A DNA stretch of 51,118 bases from Deltaproteobacteria bacterium. Its GTDB lineage: Bacteria; Myxococcota_A; UBA9160; UBA4427. The notes under the pieces are model-generated. The model did no database searches, was not told where the DNA came from, and worked only from the letters and a program-made list of their open reading frames with translations. Position 1 is the first letter of the stretch. Every line of letters starts with the position of its first letter. This document shows positions 25,680 to 34,055 of this stretch, one piece after another. The translations under genes were made by a program, and so were the position numbers. The DNA lies in assembly GCA_019310975.1 (NCBI GenBank), contig JAFDDH010000012.1, positions 1-51,118 of the forward strand. The letters are read 5' to 3'.

Positions 25680-26264
25680 GTGCGCAAGGTCGAGCCGAGT
25701 GAGATCCTGGATCTCATTGCTTACGAGAAGGTCCGCCCCGAGTTCATGGCGCGCATCATCGAATTGAAGCGGCCGCGTCGGATCACCGTGGGTGATCGCC
25801 TGACTTTCATCTTCGAGAATCGCGATACGGTGATCTTCCAGATCCAGGAGATGACGCGTGCCGAGCGAAGAGTCTCGCCCGAGGCCATCGCCGAGGAGGT
25901 GGACGTGTACAACGAGCTGGTGCCCGGGCGCGATGAGCTCTCGGCGACGCTGATGATCGAGATCCCCGACTCCGAGGAGATCCGGCCCGAGCTCAACCGT
26001 CTGATTGGAATCGACGAGCACGTTCTGCTCGACGTCGGCGGCGAGAAGGTGCGCGCCCAATTCGATGACAAGCAATTCGAGGAGGAGCGCATCTCCGCGG
26101 TGCAGTACGTCCGCTTTCCCCTCGGCGCAGCGCTCGCGCAGGCAGTCCGCGATCCTGCCACTCGCGTGGTACTGAAGGTCGACCATCCGGCCTACGAGGC
26201 CAGCCAATGCATCGATGGGGCATCGCGTGCGTCATTGGTGGCAGATCTCGAGGCGGGCGACTGA
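25680..26264 (+). CDS. DUF3501 family protein
   Basis: 194 residues. I start it at GTG 25680, which directly follows the stop of the Fe-S gene (TGAC-GTG) and gives the family-like beginning RKVEPSEILDLIAYEKVR; ATG 25659, overlapping the upstream gene, is the alternative. Typical DUF3501 features are FENRDTVIFQIQEMTRAER, VDVYNELVPG and a final section on VQYVRF. The function is unknown, but it is a regular third partner of rubrerythrin and GlpC-like genes, so it is likely to belong to the same peroxide-reducing complex. Confidence 0.8.
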   Translation: MRKVEPSEILDLIAYEKVRPEFMARIIELKRPRRITVGDRLTFIFENRDTVIFQIQEMTRAERRVSPEAIAEEVDVYNELVPGRDELSATLMIEIPDSEEIRPELNRLIGIDEHVLLDVGGEKVRAQFDDKQFEEERISAVQYVRFPLGAALAQAVRDPATRVVLKVDHPAYEASQCIDGASRASLVADLEAGD

Positions 26265-26444
26265 GCTGCGCGCGCTCATGCGCGGCCTTCGACTCGATCA
26301 GCGCCCGCGCCGACGGGCGTGGCACGCGCTCGAGCTCGGCACCGCCCGGCCACGTCGCGCCTGGGATCGGGAGCCCCGGGGTCGGGCGCATCGTGGCATC
26401 GCGCAAATTCCCCTCTGCGTACGCTTCAGTGGTACCCTGGGGCA

Positions 26445-26708
26445 ATGGCGGAGCCGATTCCCGGTGTTCAGGAGAGCGACCCCACGTCGCCTGCGCGCGA
26501 CCAGCTGCTCGGGCGCCTCGCACGGGACGCCGCTGTGGACGCGCGCAACCTGCTGATGATTCTACAGGCCTACCTGGAGCGGCTCGAGGAGCGTTTCGAC
26601 GATCCGGCCTTTCGCAGCGAGCTGCAGGCGTTCATCGTCGAGGCGGCCGGAAGGGTGGACTCCTCGCTCGAGCGCCTCGACGGGGCGCTCTGCCCGGACG
26701 AGCGTTAG
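26445..26708 (+). CDS. Small helical protein, DHp-like, function unknown
   Basis: 87 residues from ATG 26445. LLGRLARDAAVDARNLLMIL, then AYLERLEERF and IVEAAGRVDSSLERL, form a long two-helix hairpin. The first helix resembles the HisKA dimerisation helix (typically LAGGVAHDFNNLL), but the phospho-accepting His is replaced by V-D-A. It has no catalytic domain. It may be a dimerisation or histidine-phosphotransfer-like relic. It is 180 bp downstream of the DUF3501 gene and convergent with the GST gene, 7 bp apart. Confidence 0.5.
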   Translation: MAEPIPGVQESDPTSPARDQLLGRLARDAAVDARNLLMILQAYLERLEERFDDPAFRSELQAFIVEAAGRVDSSLERLDGALCPDER

Positions 26709-26715
26709 ACGAGGG

Positions 26716-27729
26716 CTAGAAGAGCGCCTCGCAGCCGGTCCCTTCGAGCAGCGTGTCCGCGGCGTGCCGGTCGGCGTCGGAGAGTGCACGATGGCGCTCT
26801 CGCAGCCAGCCGAGGCATTTGCCCTGATAGGGGAAGGGTTTCTGGGTCCAGGGATGACCGGCGATCTCGCACTCGACCCCGTCGGCCCCGCGCTCGAGTG
26901 CGTCGGCATTGCCAAGTAGGAAGGGCGCATAGTAGGTGCCCACCTGACGCAGCAGCAGGGTGACACTCTCCGGAACGGCGTCACGCGACATCCAATCGCC
27001 TTCTTCGACCTCGAAACCCGAGAGGTCCTCGATCAGGTCGCACCAGGTCACCACGCGCGGCGACTCCTCCAGGGCCACGGCCATTGGGGTCGGATCGAAG
27101 AGCGCCAGCTGGGTGAGCTGTCCCAGGAGCCCGAAATCGCTGGCGCCGGGGCGCCGGCCCATCACGAAGGGCTGGTCGCGCAGCACGCTGTCGAGGGCGC
27201 GCAGGAGCCCGCGGTAGCTCTGCTCGATGACGGGGCCAGTCGTCTTGTTCGAGCCGACTACGCCGAGTCGATCGATCTGGCGCTTCGCAAACACCTTGCC
27301 GAGTTGCTGCACCATCTCCTCGGGCCCGTCGATCTTGCCCCATCGCGGCAGAATCTCCGCCGCCTTCTGGATGTCCGCGGGATACGCCCAGCGGTAGTGG
27401 AACATCGCCTTGGTGAGCCACTCGTCCGCGTAGTCTTCGATCAACGCATCGATGAAGGCCAGTGCCGGGTCCGGATGGCCGAGCGAGCGGCCCGTGATGC
27501 TCTTCTCGAGGCGCTCGATCTGATAGGTCGAGTCGACCATGGCGTCACCTTCCGGAAAGACGAGCACGGGAATCAGGGCCACCGGCACGTCGGGGATGTC
27601 GCGGTCGTCCTTCGAGCCGCGGATGATCCAGCGAAAGGGGATGCGCCGGTATCGCAGGACGGCGCGCATCTTGCGCGAATAGGGTGAGCCCGGCGCACCG
27701 ACGATCCGGATGGGTGTACTCGCGGACAT
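26716..27729 (-). CDS. Glutathione S-transferase-fold protein
   Basis: 337 residues, longer than the usual ~210-250. Thioredoxin-like N-domain: VGAPGSPYSRKMRAVLRY (S-P-Y-S in the position of the CxxC/Ser active site), the cis-Pro strand ALIPVLVFP and VDSTYQIERLE. The helical C-domain shows GRRPGASDFGLLGQLTQLAL (the family's A-S-D-F box). The extra ~90 residues at the C-terminus end in a Cys-containing helix. The substrate is unknown. It is divergent from the UGA-containing redoxin by 72 bp, so a shared stress-responsive promoter region is possible. Confidence 0.8.
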   Translation of the reverse strand: MSASTPIRIVGAPGSPYSRKMRAVLRYRRIPFRWIIRGSKDDRDIPDVPVALIPVLVFPEGDAMVDSTYQIERLEKSITGRSLGHPDPALAFIDALIEDYADEWLTKAMFHYRWAYPADIQKAAEILPRWGKIDGPEEMVQQLGKVFAKRQIDRLGVVGSNKTTGPVIEQSYRGLLRALDSVLRDQPFVMGRRPGASDFGLLGQLTQLALFDPTPMAVALEESPRVVTWCDLIEDLSGFEVEEGDWMSRDAVPESVTLLLRQVGTYYAPFLLGNADALERGADGVECEIAGHPWTQKPFPYQGKCLGWLRERHRALSDADRHAADTLLEGTGCEALF

Positions 27730-27801
27730 GCATTCTCCTCTTTAGACCGGCTTGCGCGGGCCCGGTCGGCATGGGAAGATCGAGTATAGGAGGGATCGTC
27801 G

Positions 27802-28548
27802 ATGATCGGAGACTTCCTGGCATTGATCGGTATCGCGCTGGTGGTCGGGACCGGGATCGTCTGGTTCCGCCTCATCAATGCCGTGCGGATCCCGAAGCGC
27901 CGGACTGTATTCTTCGCCGCGATGGCGGCCGGAGCGATCGCGGCCGTCGCCGGGCTCGGGCAGGGCACGGGCCTGCTCGGCAGCGTCGCGGCCTGGCTCA
28001 CCATCGCGATGGCGGCCGTCTTCATCGGCCTGCGTGCCCAGAGCGCACAGGCAGCCAAGACGCCGGCCGTGGCGGTGGGCGGCCAGATCATCGACTTCGT
28101 CGCAGAGGATGATGCCGGCGAGGCCTTCGATCTGGCATCGCTGCGCGGCAAGCCCTATCTGCTCAAATTCTTCCGCGGTCATTGGTGACCCTACTGTGTC
28201 GCCGAGTTGCGGCGATGGGAAGATCTTCGACCCGAGCTCGATGCCCGCGGCATCGGCATTGTGACTATTAGTGGCGACACACCGACGCAGATCGCGAAGG
28301 GACGCTCGAAGCACGGGGCTCGCGCGACGATGCTCTCGGATCCCGATCTCGAGGTGGCCGCGCGCTACAACCTGATCAACGACCGCAACCTGAAGCCGGG
28401 CGGGCTGGGCCCGCTCCACATCCCCACGACGTTCCTGGTCGACGCGCAGGGAATCGTGCGCTGGATCGATCAGGCCGAGGACTACCAGATCCGTTCGCAC
28501 CCGGATCGTGTGCTGGACGCGATCCGATCGGGGCTCGCCACGGCCTGA
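27802..28548 (+). CDS. Membrane-anchored AhpC/TSA redoxin with in-frame UGA (probable selenoprotein)
   Basis: 248 residues if UGA 28186-28188 is read as selenocysteine (residue 129). AGGAGGG lies 7 bp before ATG 27802. The N-terminal ~80 residues contain three hydrophobic helices (5-22, 36-52, 58-78). A redoxin domain follows: IIDFVAEDDAGEAFDLASL, RGKPYLLKFFRGHW-U-PYCVAEL, ARGIGIVTIS and LHIPTTFLVDAQGIVRW. The active site is thus U-x-x-C where homologues have FYRG-W-C-P-Y-C. The frame is the same before and after the UGA, and the downstream part has full redoxin homology, so this is not a random stop. A stem-loop sits right behind the UGA. It probably reduces peroxides or disulfides at the membrane. 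Confidence 0.85.
28186..28217 (+). promoter_or_regulatory. Candidate bacterial SECIS element
   Basis: After the in-frame UGA (28186-28188), TCGCCG (28199-28204) and CGGCGA (28210-28215) form a perfect 6-bp stem around the loop AGTTG, extendable by G-U pairs at the base. The apical loop begins 16 nt after the UGA and has G as its second base, both within the known limits for bacterial SECIS hairpins that recruit SelB. Confidence 0.7.
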
Positions 28549-28602
28549 TGCCGGGCGCGACACCCGGGCCGCCGGCAGGCATGGCCAGGAAGAGCTCCTC
28601 TA

Positions 28603-29832
28603 CTAGGTGGCGAATCCCTTGCGGATCCGCTCAATCGCCTCATCGACGTTTTCGTGCGAGTTGAAGGCGCTGATGCGGAAGAATCCCTCTCCCGATGGAC
28701 CGAAGCCCGATCCCGGAGTGCCCACGACCTTCGCCTTTTCGAGCAGTTGGTCGAAGAACTCCCAGCTCGAGAGTGCCTGTGGCGTCTTCATCCAGATGTA
28801 GGGCGCGTGCTCGCCGGCGTATACGGTGAATCCCGCCGTGGACAGGCCCTCACGGATGCGGCGGGCATTCTCCATATAGTAGGAGACCTGCTCGGCGGTC
28901 TGTGTGGCGCCCTGCTCCGAAAATGCGGCCGCGGCTGCACGCTGGATCACGTAGGGAACACCGTTGAATTTCGTCGAATGGCGGCGTCCCCAGAGCGTGT
29001 TCAGTGAGACCGACTCGCCCCGGGCGTTCTTCCCCGTCGCGGCCTTCGGCACCACCATATAGGCGCAGCGAGTGCCGGTGAAGCCGGCGCGCTTCGAGAA
29101 GCTCCGCATCTCGATCGCGCACTCCTTGGCGCCCTCGATCTCGTAGATCGAGTGCGGGAGCGAGTCATCCTGGATGAAGGCGTCGTAGGCGGCGTCGAAT
29201 AGGATCACTGCCTCGTTGGCACGTGCCCAGTCGACCCACTGTTGTAGATTCTCGCGCGAGGCCACGGCGCCAGTCGGATTGTTGGGCGAGCAGAGGTACG
29301 CGAGATCCACGCGTCCTTCCGGCGGGCCCGGTGTGAAGCCGTTGGCCTCCGTGGCGGGCAGATAGACGATGCCGCCGTAGTAGCCCTCGGTGTCCGCCTC
29401 GCCGGTGCGGCCGGCCATCACGTTGGTGTCGACGTAGACGGGGTAGCTTGGATCGGTGACCGAGAGCGTGCAATCGGTGCCGAAGATCTCCTGGATGTTG
29501 CCACTGTCCTGCTTGCTGCCGTCGGAGAGGAAGATCTCGTCGAGATCGATATCGACGCCGCGGGCCCGGTAGTCGTTGTCTCGGATTGCCTCGGTGAGAA
29601 ACGCGTAGCCGTTGTCGGGCCCGTACCCGTAGGCCTCGCGGCCCATATCATCCACGGCTGCGTGCATCGCCTCGACGACGGCCGGAACGAGGGGAAGCGT
29701 GATGTCTCCAATTCCCAGCTTGATCACGTGGGCGTCGGCATTCGCCGCCTCGAAAATGCGTACGCGACGACCGATTTCGGGGAAGAGGTATCCAGCCTGT
29801 AGCTTCTGATAGTGGTCGTTTATATGTGCCAT
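28603..29832 (-). CDS. dapL: LL-diaminopimelate aminotransferase
   Basis: 409 residues, the normal length. The start fits [23 protein letters not shown]. Fold-type I PLP features: [10 protein letters not shown] near the N-terminus, [24 protein letters not shown] (N183/N184), FDAAYDAFI (D213, Y216) and the Schiff-base lysine K247 in [15 protein letters not shown]. DapL converts tetrahydrodipicolinate directly to LL-diaminopimelate for lysine and peptidoglycan synthesis, by-passing DapD/C/E. It is typical of deltaproteobacteria, Chlamydiae, cyanobacteria and plants. Convergent with the redoxin gene; downstream neighbour of the FAD oxidase. Confidence 0.92.
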   Translation of the reverse strand: MAHINDHYQKLQAGYLFPEIGRRVRIFEAANADAHVIKLGIGDITLPLVPAVVEAMHAAVDDMGREAYGYGPDNGYAFLTEAIRDNDYRARGVDIDLDEIFLSDGSKQDSGNIQEIFGTDCTLSVTDPSYPVYVDTNVMAGRTGEADTEGYYGGIVYLPATEANGFTPGPPEGRVDLAYLCSPNNPTGAVASRENLQQWVDWARANEAVILFDAAYDAFIQDDSLPHSIYEIEGAKECAIEMRSFSKRAGFTGTRCAYMVVPKAATGKNARGESVSLNTLWGRRHSTKFNGVPYVIQRAAAAAFSEQGATQTAEQVSYYMENARRIREGLSTAGFTVYAGEHAPYIWMKTPQALSSWEFFDQLLEKAKVVGTPGSGFGPSGEGFFRISAFNSHENVDEAIERIRKGFAT

Positions 29833-29862
29833 GGAAGGGCGAGAATAGGCGATCGCCCAAGC

Positions 29863-31521
29863 TCAGTCTCCAGTCGGCGCAGCGTCCAGGACCACCCCCG
29901 GATTCATCACGCCAGCCGGATCGAGCTCGTGTTTTGCGGCGGCCAGCGCACGCGCGAAGAGATCGGGCCGCTGTCGGTCGTACCACGGTCGATGGTCGCG
30001 TCCAACGGAGTGGTGGTGGGTGATGGTCCCGCCGTGCGCGATCAGCGCCTCGCTGGCCGCGGCCTTGATCTCCGCCCATTGTTCGAGCTCCGATCCCTTC
30101 CTGCCCGGCGCCATTACGCTGTAGTAGGGTGCGGCACCATCGGGATACGCGTGCGTGAAGCGGCATTGCAGCGTGCCTGCGCCGCAGACCCGCGCGAGCG
30201 CGTCCTCGACGGCCGCGGTCACCGAGGCGTGGAAGTCGGGGAAGCGGTCCCAGGTGATGGCGGTCTCGAAGGTCTCGCAAATCACCGACATGCGGACCAG
30301 CACGTCGCGCAGGTAGGGGGCCTGCAGGAAGGCCCTGCGCCAGGCCCCCGCCGCCCCCTCGCGCTGGGCGCCGCCCTCGCCGGAGCCGCCACTGCTCTGC
30401 TGCGTACGACCGGCGCCCTCGGGTACCTCTCCCCCGGCGTCGCGGCAGAGCTCGAGGGCGCGTTCCATCCACGCGTCGAGGCTGTGGTCGGCCGACTCGA
30501 AGCCGAGTACGAGAATCGTCGTCCGTCCGTCGCCCGCACCGGAGGTCTGCGCCTCGCCCGGATCCAGCAGGCGACAGTTGGCCGGTGCCAGCCCGGACTG
30601 CGAGAGGGCACGCACGGCGTCGGCCCCGCGCAGAAAGCCGTCGTCGCCGACGAAGCGCACCGAGGTCGACGTGCGGAAGGTGGGACGGTCCTGCAGACGC
30701 ATCCAGGCCTCGGTGATGATCCCCAGGCTGCCCTCGCTGCCCACGAAGAGCCGGTCGGGGCTGGGCCCCGCCCCGGAGCCGGGCAGTCGGCGACTCTCCA
30801 GCGTCCCCTGCGGCGTCACCACACGCAGGCTCTCCACGAAGTCGTCGATGTGGGTGTAGAGCGTCGCGTAGTGGCCACCCGAGCGTGTCGCGATCCAGCC
30901 GCCGAGGGTCGAGAACTCGAAGGACTGCGGGAAGTGTCGCAGCGTGAGGCCGTGCGGGCGAAGCGCGTCCTCGAGAGCGGGGCCGTAGATGCCGGCCTCG
31001 ATACGCGCCGCACGTGAGGTGCGGTCGATCTCGAGTACCCGGTCGAGGCGCGAGAGGTCGATCGAGACCACGCCGCGGTAGTCGCCCTCTACAGCCGTCT
31101 CCACACCGCCCACGACGCTTGATCCGCCGCCGTAGGGAATGGCCGCTATGCGCTGGTCTCCGCACCAGTCGAGCACGGCGCGGACATCGTTCTCGTTCTG
31201 CGGATACGCGACCTGGTCCGGGGGCGAGGCGAAGTCGCGCCGCACGCCCCGTACACTGTCGCGATAGCTCTTGCCATAGGTGTGACCGGCGCGTTCGAGG
31301 GGGTCCTCGCTACACAGCGCACGAAGCACATCCGGGGGTTCGACGCGTGGCGCCGGCAGTGTGACGTCGTCGATGCGCGGCTCGGGGACCAGCTCCAGAG
31401 CGGCGCCGGGGAAGCGTGAGGCCATTGCGCCACGGATCCCCTCCTGCTGCTCGGGTGAGGGGCCGGCGCCCTCCCACCCCCAGCCCCAGAAGCGCCGGCG
31501 TGGCGTCGCGGGATCAGCCAT
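29863..31521 (-). CDS. FAD-binding oxidase, alkylglycerone-phosphate synthase-like
   Basis: 552 residues from ATG 31521, which overlaps the stop of the upstream luciferase-like gene (ATGGCTGA). VAYPQNENDVRAVLDWC and IPYGGGSSVVGGVE are the FAD_binding_4 (PCMH) core, with GLTLRHFPQSFEFSTLGGWIATRSGGHYATLY typical of ADPS-like enzymes; a second domain ends with THHHSVGRDHRPWY, containing the conserved His cluster and Tyr used in alkyl-DHAP synthase. A true plasmalogen role is uncertain, since bacterial relatives include other flavin oxidases. Its translational coupling with an F420-type oxidoreductase suggests a shared pathway. Confidence 0.8.
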   Translation of the reverse strand: MADPATPRRRFWGWGWEGAGPSPEQQEGIRGAMASRFPGAALELVPEPRIDDVTLPAPRVEPPDVLRALCSEDPLERAGHTYGKSYRDSVRGVRRDFASPPDQVAYPQNENDVRAVLDWCGDQRIAAIPYGGGSSVVGGVETAVEGDYRGVVSIDLSRLDRVLEIDRTSRAARIEAGIYGPALEDALRPHGLTLRHFPQSFEFSTLGGWIATRSGGHYATLYTHIDDFVESLRVVTPQGTLESRRLPGSGAGPSPDRLFVGSEGSLGIITEAWMRLQDRPTFRTSTSVRFVGDDGFLRGADAVRALSQSGLAPANCRLLDPGEAQTSGAGDGRTTILVLGFESADHSLDAWMERALELCRDAGGEVPEGAGRTQQSSGGSGEGGAQREGAAGAWRRAFLQAPYLRDVLVRMSVICETFETAITWDRFPDFHASVTAAVEDALARVCGAGTLQCRFTHAYPDGAAPYYSVMAPGRKGSELEQWAEIKAAASEALIAHGGTITHHHSVGRDHRPWYDRQRPDLFARALAAAKHELDPAGVMNPGVVLDAAPTGD

Positions 31522-32398
31522 TCGGGGCCAGCGCCTCGAGCAGTCGTTCGTCGGGGCCGAACTCGCCATCCGGTCGGAAGGGCTGGATACAGACGTGGGT
31601 GGCACCGGCGTCGTAGTGGGCCTGGATGCGAGTTTCGATCGCCTTCTCGTCCCCCCAAGCGACGATGCAGTCGACCAGGCGATCGCTGCCGCCATCCGCA
31701 AAGTCGTCGTCGCCGAGCCCGAACTGCTTCAGGTTGCTCTGGTAGTTGGGCAGGCCGAGATAGACGCTGAGATGCTTGCGGGCGATCACGCGAGCCTTGC
31801 TGGCATCGGTCTCGTACAGCACCATCTGTTCGGGGCAGAGCCAGGCGTCCGGCCCCATCACCTCGCGCGCGCGCGCGGTATGCTCGGGCGGGACCAGGTA
31901 GGGATGTGCGCCGCGTGTTCGGGTGGCGGCCAGACCCAGCATCTTGTCGCGCAACGCGCCCAGCACGATGGGCGCCTCTTCGGTCGGCTGGCGACCCAGG
32001 AAGAGCGACTTGTCCATGGCGTCGAGGTAGCTCCGCATCTTGGACAGAGGCTTCTGGCTGTACGAATGACCGCGTTGGCCGGACACCAGGTGCTGGTGCG
32101 AGACGCCCAGACCGAGTACGAAGCGCCCGCTGGCCAGCTCGGCGAGCGTTTTGTGGATCGCCTTCATCGACATCGGGTCGCGCGCATAGATGTTTGCGAT
32201 GCCGGTGGCCAGGACCAGGGAGCTCGTGCGCGCCGCCAGGAAGCCGATCACGGCGAAGGGGTCTCGTCCCACGGCCTCGGGGATCCATAGGGCCGAGTAG
32301 CCCCAGCGCTCGACCCGGGCAGCGAACTCCGCGGCCTCCGCGGCGCTCATGCCATCGATGGCCGTCCACACCCCGAGCCGACCTATTTCAGTTGCCAT
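31514..32398 (-). CDS. Luciferase-like (LLM) F420-dependent oxidoreductase
   Basis: 294 residues. Bacterial-luciferase TIM barrel: GRLGVWTAIDGMSAAEAAEF, WGYSALWIPEAVGRDPFAVIG, ATGIANIYARDPMSMKAIHKTL and FVLGLGVSHQHLV. This pattern matches the actinobacterial-type TIGR03620 subfamily predicted to bind coenzyme F420, although FMN cannot be excluded. If F420 is used, the organism must make or scavenge that cofactor. It is the first gene of a two-gene operon with the FAD oxidase. Confidence 0.8.
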   Translation of the reverse strand: MATEIGRLGVWTAIDGMSAAEAAEFAARVERWGYSALWIPEAVGRDPFAVIGFLAARTSSLVLATGIANIYARDPMSMKAIHKTLAELASGRFVLGLGVSHQHLVSGQRGHSYSQKPLSKMRSYLDAMDKSLFLGRQPTEEAPIVLGALRDKMLGLAATRTRGAHPYLVPPEHTARAREVMGPDAWLCPEQMVLYETDASKARVIARKHLSVYLGLPNYQSNLKQFGLGDDDFADGGSDRLVDCIVAWGDEKAIETRIQAHYDAGATHVCIQPFRPDGEFGPDERLLEALAPNG

Positions 32399-32589
32399 GC
32401 GAATGCCTTCTCCTGGGAAGATGTGTGCGGACGGTTCCCATTCGGCGGATCTTCAAGCCTATCGCACGGACCCGGTCGACCGCAGGGCGCGGGGAGATGG
32501 CCCCGCCGCCGGACAAGGTGCTGTCTTTGCTCGGTCATCTCGCTATGGAAGAGGGAGCGAGCGGCCGATGAGGGGAGCGGCCCACCACC

Positions 32590-33201
32590 ATGTGTATTCA
32601 GCTGAAGCCTCGCCACGCGGCCATCGCCGCGCTCGGGGCCGTGATTGCAGGACCCGTCGGATGGGTTGCCAGCGATGCCATCGAAAGAAATAATGACACC
32701 TGTACCGCGTGCCACATCGACGACATGCCGCTCCATCTCGACATCCGACGGGACTTCGATGGCCGGCCACCCGCGAGCCTCTCGGCCCTGCACGCCCAGC
32801 GCGCGTCCGAGCAGCGCAGCGAGGACCCGGTGATGCGCTGCATCGACTGCCACGGCGGCGTCTCCTTCGCCGGCAAGCTTCGCGTCAAATATCTCGCCTT
32901 GCGGGACAGCGTGATCTGGCTGGCCGGGCGAGGCCAAGAGCCCACGCAGATGGACTTCCCGCTCTGGGACGAGGACTGCAGCCAGTGCCACGCCGAGTAT
33001 CATCCGCGTGTGGATGAGTACGGCCCGCCGCCCTATCACGCGCTCTCCGTCCACAACACGGGGACTGGATCTACCTGCGTCGACTGTCATCGTGCCCACG
33101 ACCGCAGCGTCGACGCGGACTATCATTTTCTGAACGTGCAGCACGTCCAGTCGCGCTGCGCCCGGTGTCACACAGAGTTCGAACGACCAGGGGAGATCTG
33201 A
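32590..33201 (+). CDS. Membrane-anchored pentahaem c-type cytochrome (NapC/NirT-like)
   Basis: 203 residues. A single N-terminal hydrophobic anchor (about 9-28) is followed by five CxxCH haem sites: CTACH 38-42, CIDCH 84-88, CSQCH 130-134, CVDCH 163-167 and CARCH 190-194. Extra His residues (H49, H68, H138, H150, H155, H170, H185) can supply distal ligands. NapC/NirT/NrfH quinol dehydrogenases normally have four haems and a similar anchor; the fifth is unusual. It would move electrons from the quinone pool to a periplasmic partner, most likely the haem protein encoded 3 bp downstream. Confidence 0.75.
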   Translation: MCIQLKPRHAAIAALGAVIAGPVGWVASDAIERNNDTCTACHIDDMPLHLDIRRDFDGRPPASLSALHAQRASEQRSEDPVMRCIDCHGGVSFAGKLRVKYLALRDSVIWLAGRGQEPTQMDFPLWDEDCSQCHAEYHPRVDEYGPPPYHALSVHNTGTGSTCVDCHRAHDRSVDADYHFLNVQHVQSRCARCHTEFERPGEI

Positions 33202-33203
33202 GG

Positions 33204-34022
33204 ATGTTTTCGAATATGCGGTCATGTCTCTCGGCGAGCGTCGCCCTCTTTGGGATCGCTCTCTTCGCCGCATCGGCGTCGGGCTATCCGGGTGGTACGC
33301 CGGACTTCCAGACGGACGTGACCCCCTTCTGCTCGGCCTGCCATTCGTCGACCCGGGAGTCGGATCTGGCTCTCGTCTCGAATGATCGCGCCAAGAAGGA
33401 AATGGCCGAGAACAAGCATCTGGCCGCGATCGCGGCCGGTGACAAGGCGTATGCCGAACTCACTGAGGCCGAGCGCGTGAAGCTCATCGAGCTGCTGCGC
33501 GTCGTCGACGCCAACAGCGGGGTGGAGCTCGAGTATCCGCCACAGGTGGCCCCGGGAGAGACCTTTCAAGTTACAGCGCGGCTCAGGGGGGGCGCCGGCC
33601 CGGTGGTCGCCGTCGGGCTCGCAGACCGGCCGCATCGCTGGTTCGCCAAGCCCGCCTCGACCGCTGGCTGGACGATCATCGGCGCACCCACCATAATCGG
33701 GCCCGATGGCTCACCACAGAAAGACTGGTTGGGCCGCCGGCCCGAACGCGAAGGTCGCAACATCACCTTCGTCAACGTGACGGGCTGGAAGTCGGACGCG
33801 ACGACCGGCGCCTGGGCGACGGGCAAGGTGATCTACACCATCAAGGCGCCCGAGAAGCCGGGCGACTATCCGCTGGTGGCCTTCTTCCTCTACGGTACAG
33901 AGAAGGCAATCCCGCTCAGTACCAAGTCGGACCCGATGTACGGCGACCAGCCGCTCGGGGGCTACGCGGGCAAATCCGGCCGCGTGAAGTTCACCGACGC
34001 CCAGGTCATCACCGTGAAATAG
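33204..34022 (+). CDS. Secreted monohaem protein with beta-sandwich C-terminal domain
   Basis: 272 residues from ATG 33204, immediately after the stop of the cytochrome gene. A signal peptide (1-~27, ending A-S-A-S-G-Y) precedes one haem site, FCSACHSS, near the N-terminus and a short helical segment. From ~residue 100 the sequence is beta-rich (VELEYPPQVAPGETFQVTAR, VIYTIKAPEKPGDYPLVAFFLYG). It resembles periplasmic haem proteins that have an Ig-like domain, but I do not recognise a named family. The tight spacing implies it is the redox partner of the pentahaem protein. Confidence 0.65.
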   Translation: MFSNMRSCLSASVALFGIALFAASASGYPGGTPDFQTDVTPFCSACHSSTRESDLALVSNDRAKKEMAENKHLAAIAAGDKAYAELTEAERVKLIELLRVVDANSGVELEYPPQVAPGETFQVTARLRGGAGPVVAVGLADRPHRWFAKPASTAGWTIIGAPTIIGPDGSPQKDWLGRRPEREGRNITFVNVTGWKSDATTGAWATGKVIYTIKAPEKPGDYPLVAFFLYGTEKAIPLSTKSDPMYGDQPLGGYAGKSGRVKFTDAQVITVK

Positions 34023-34055
34023 TCCGCTGGACGGCGGGAGATCGGCCATGTTTCG

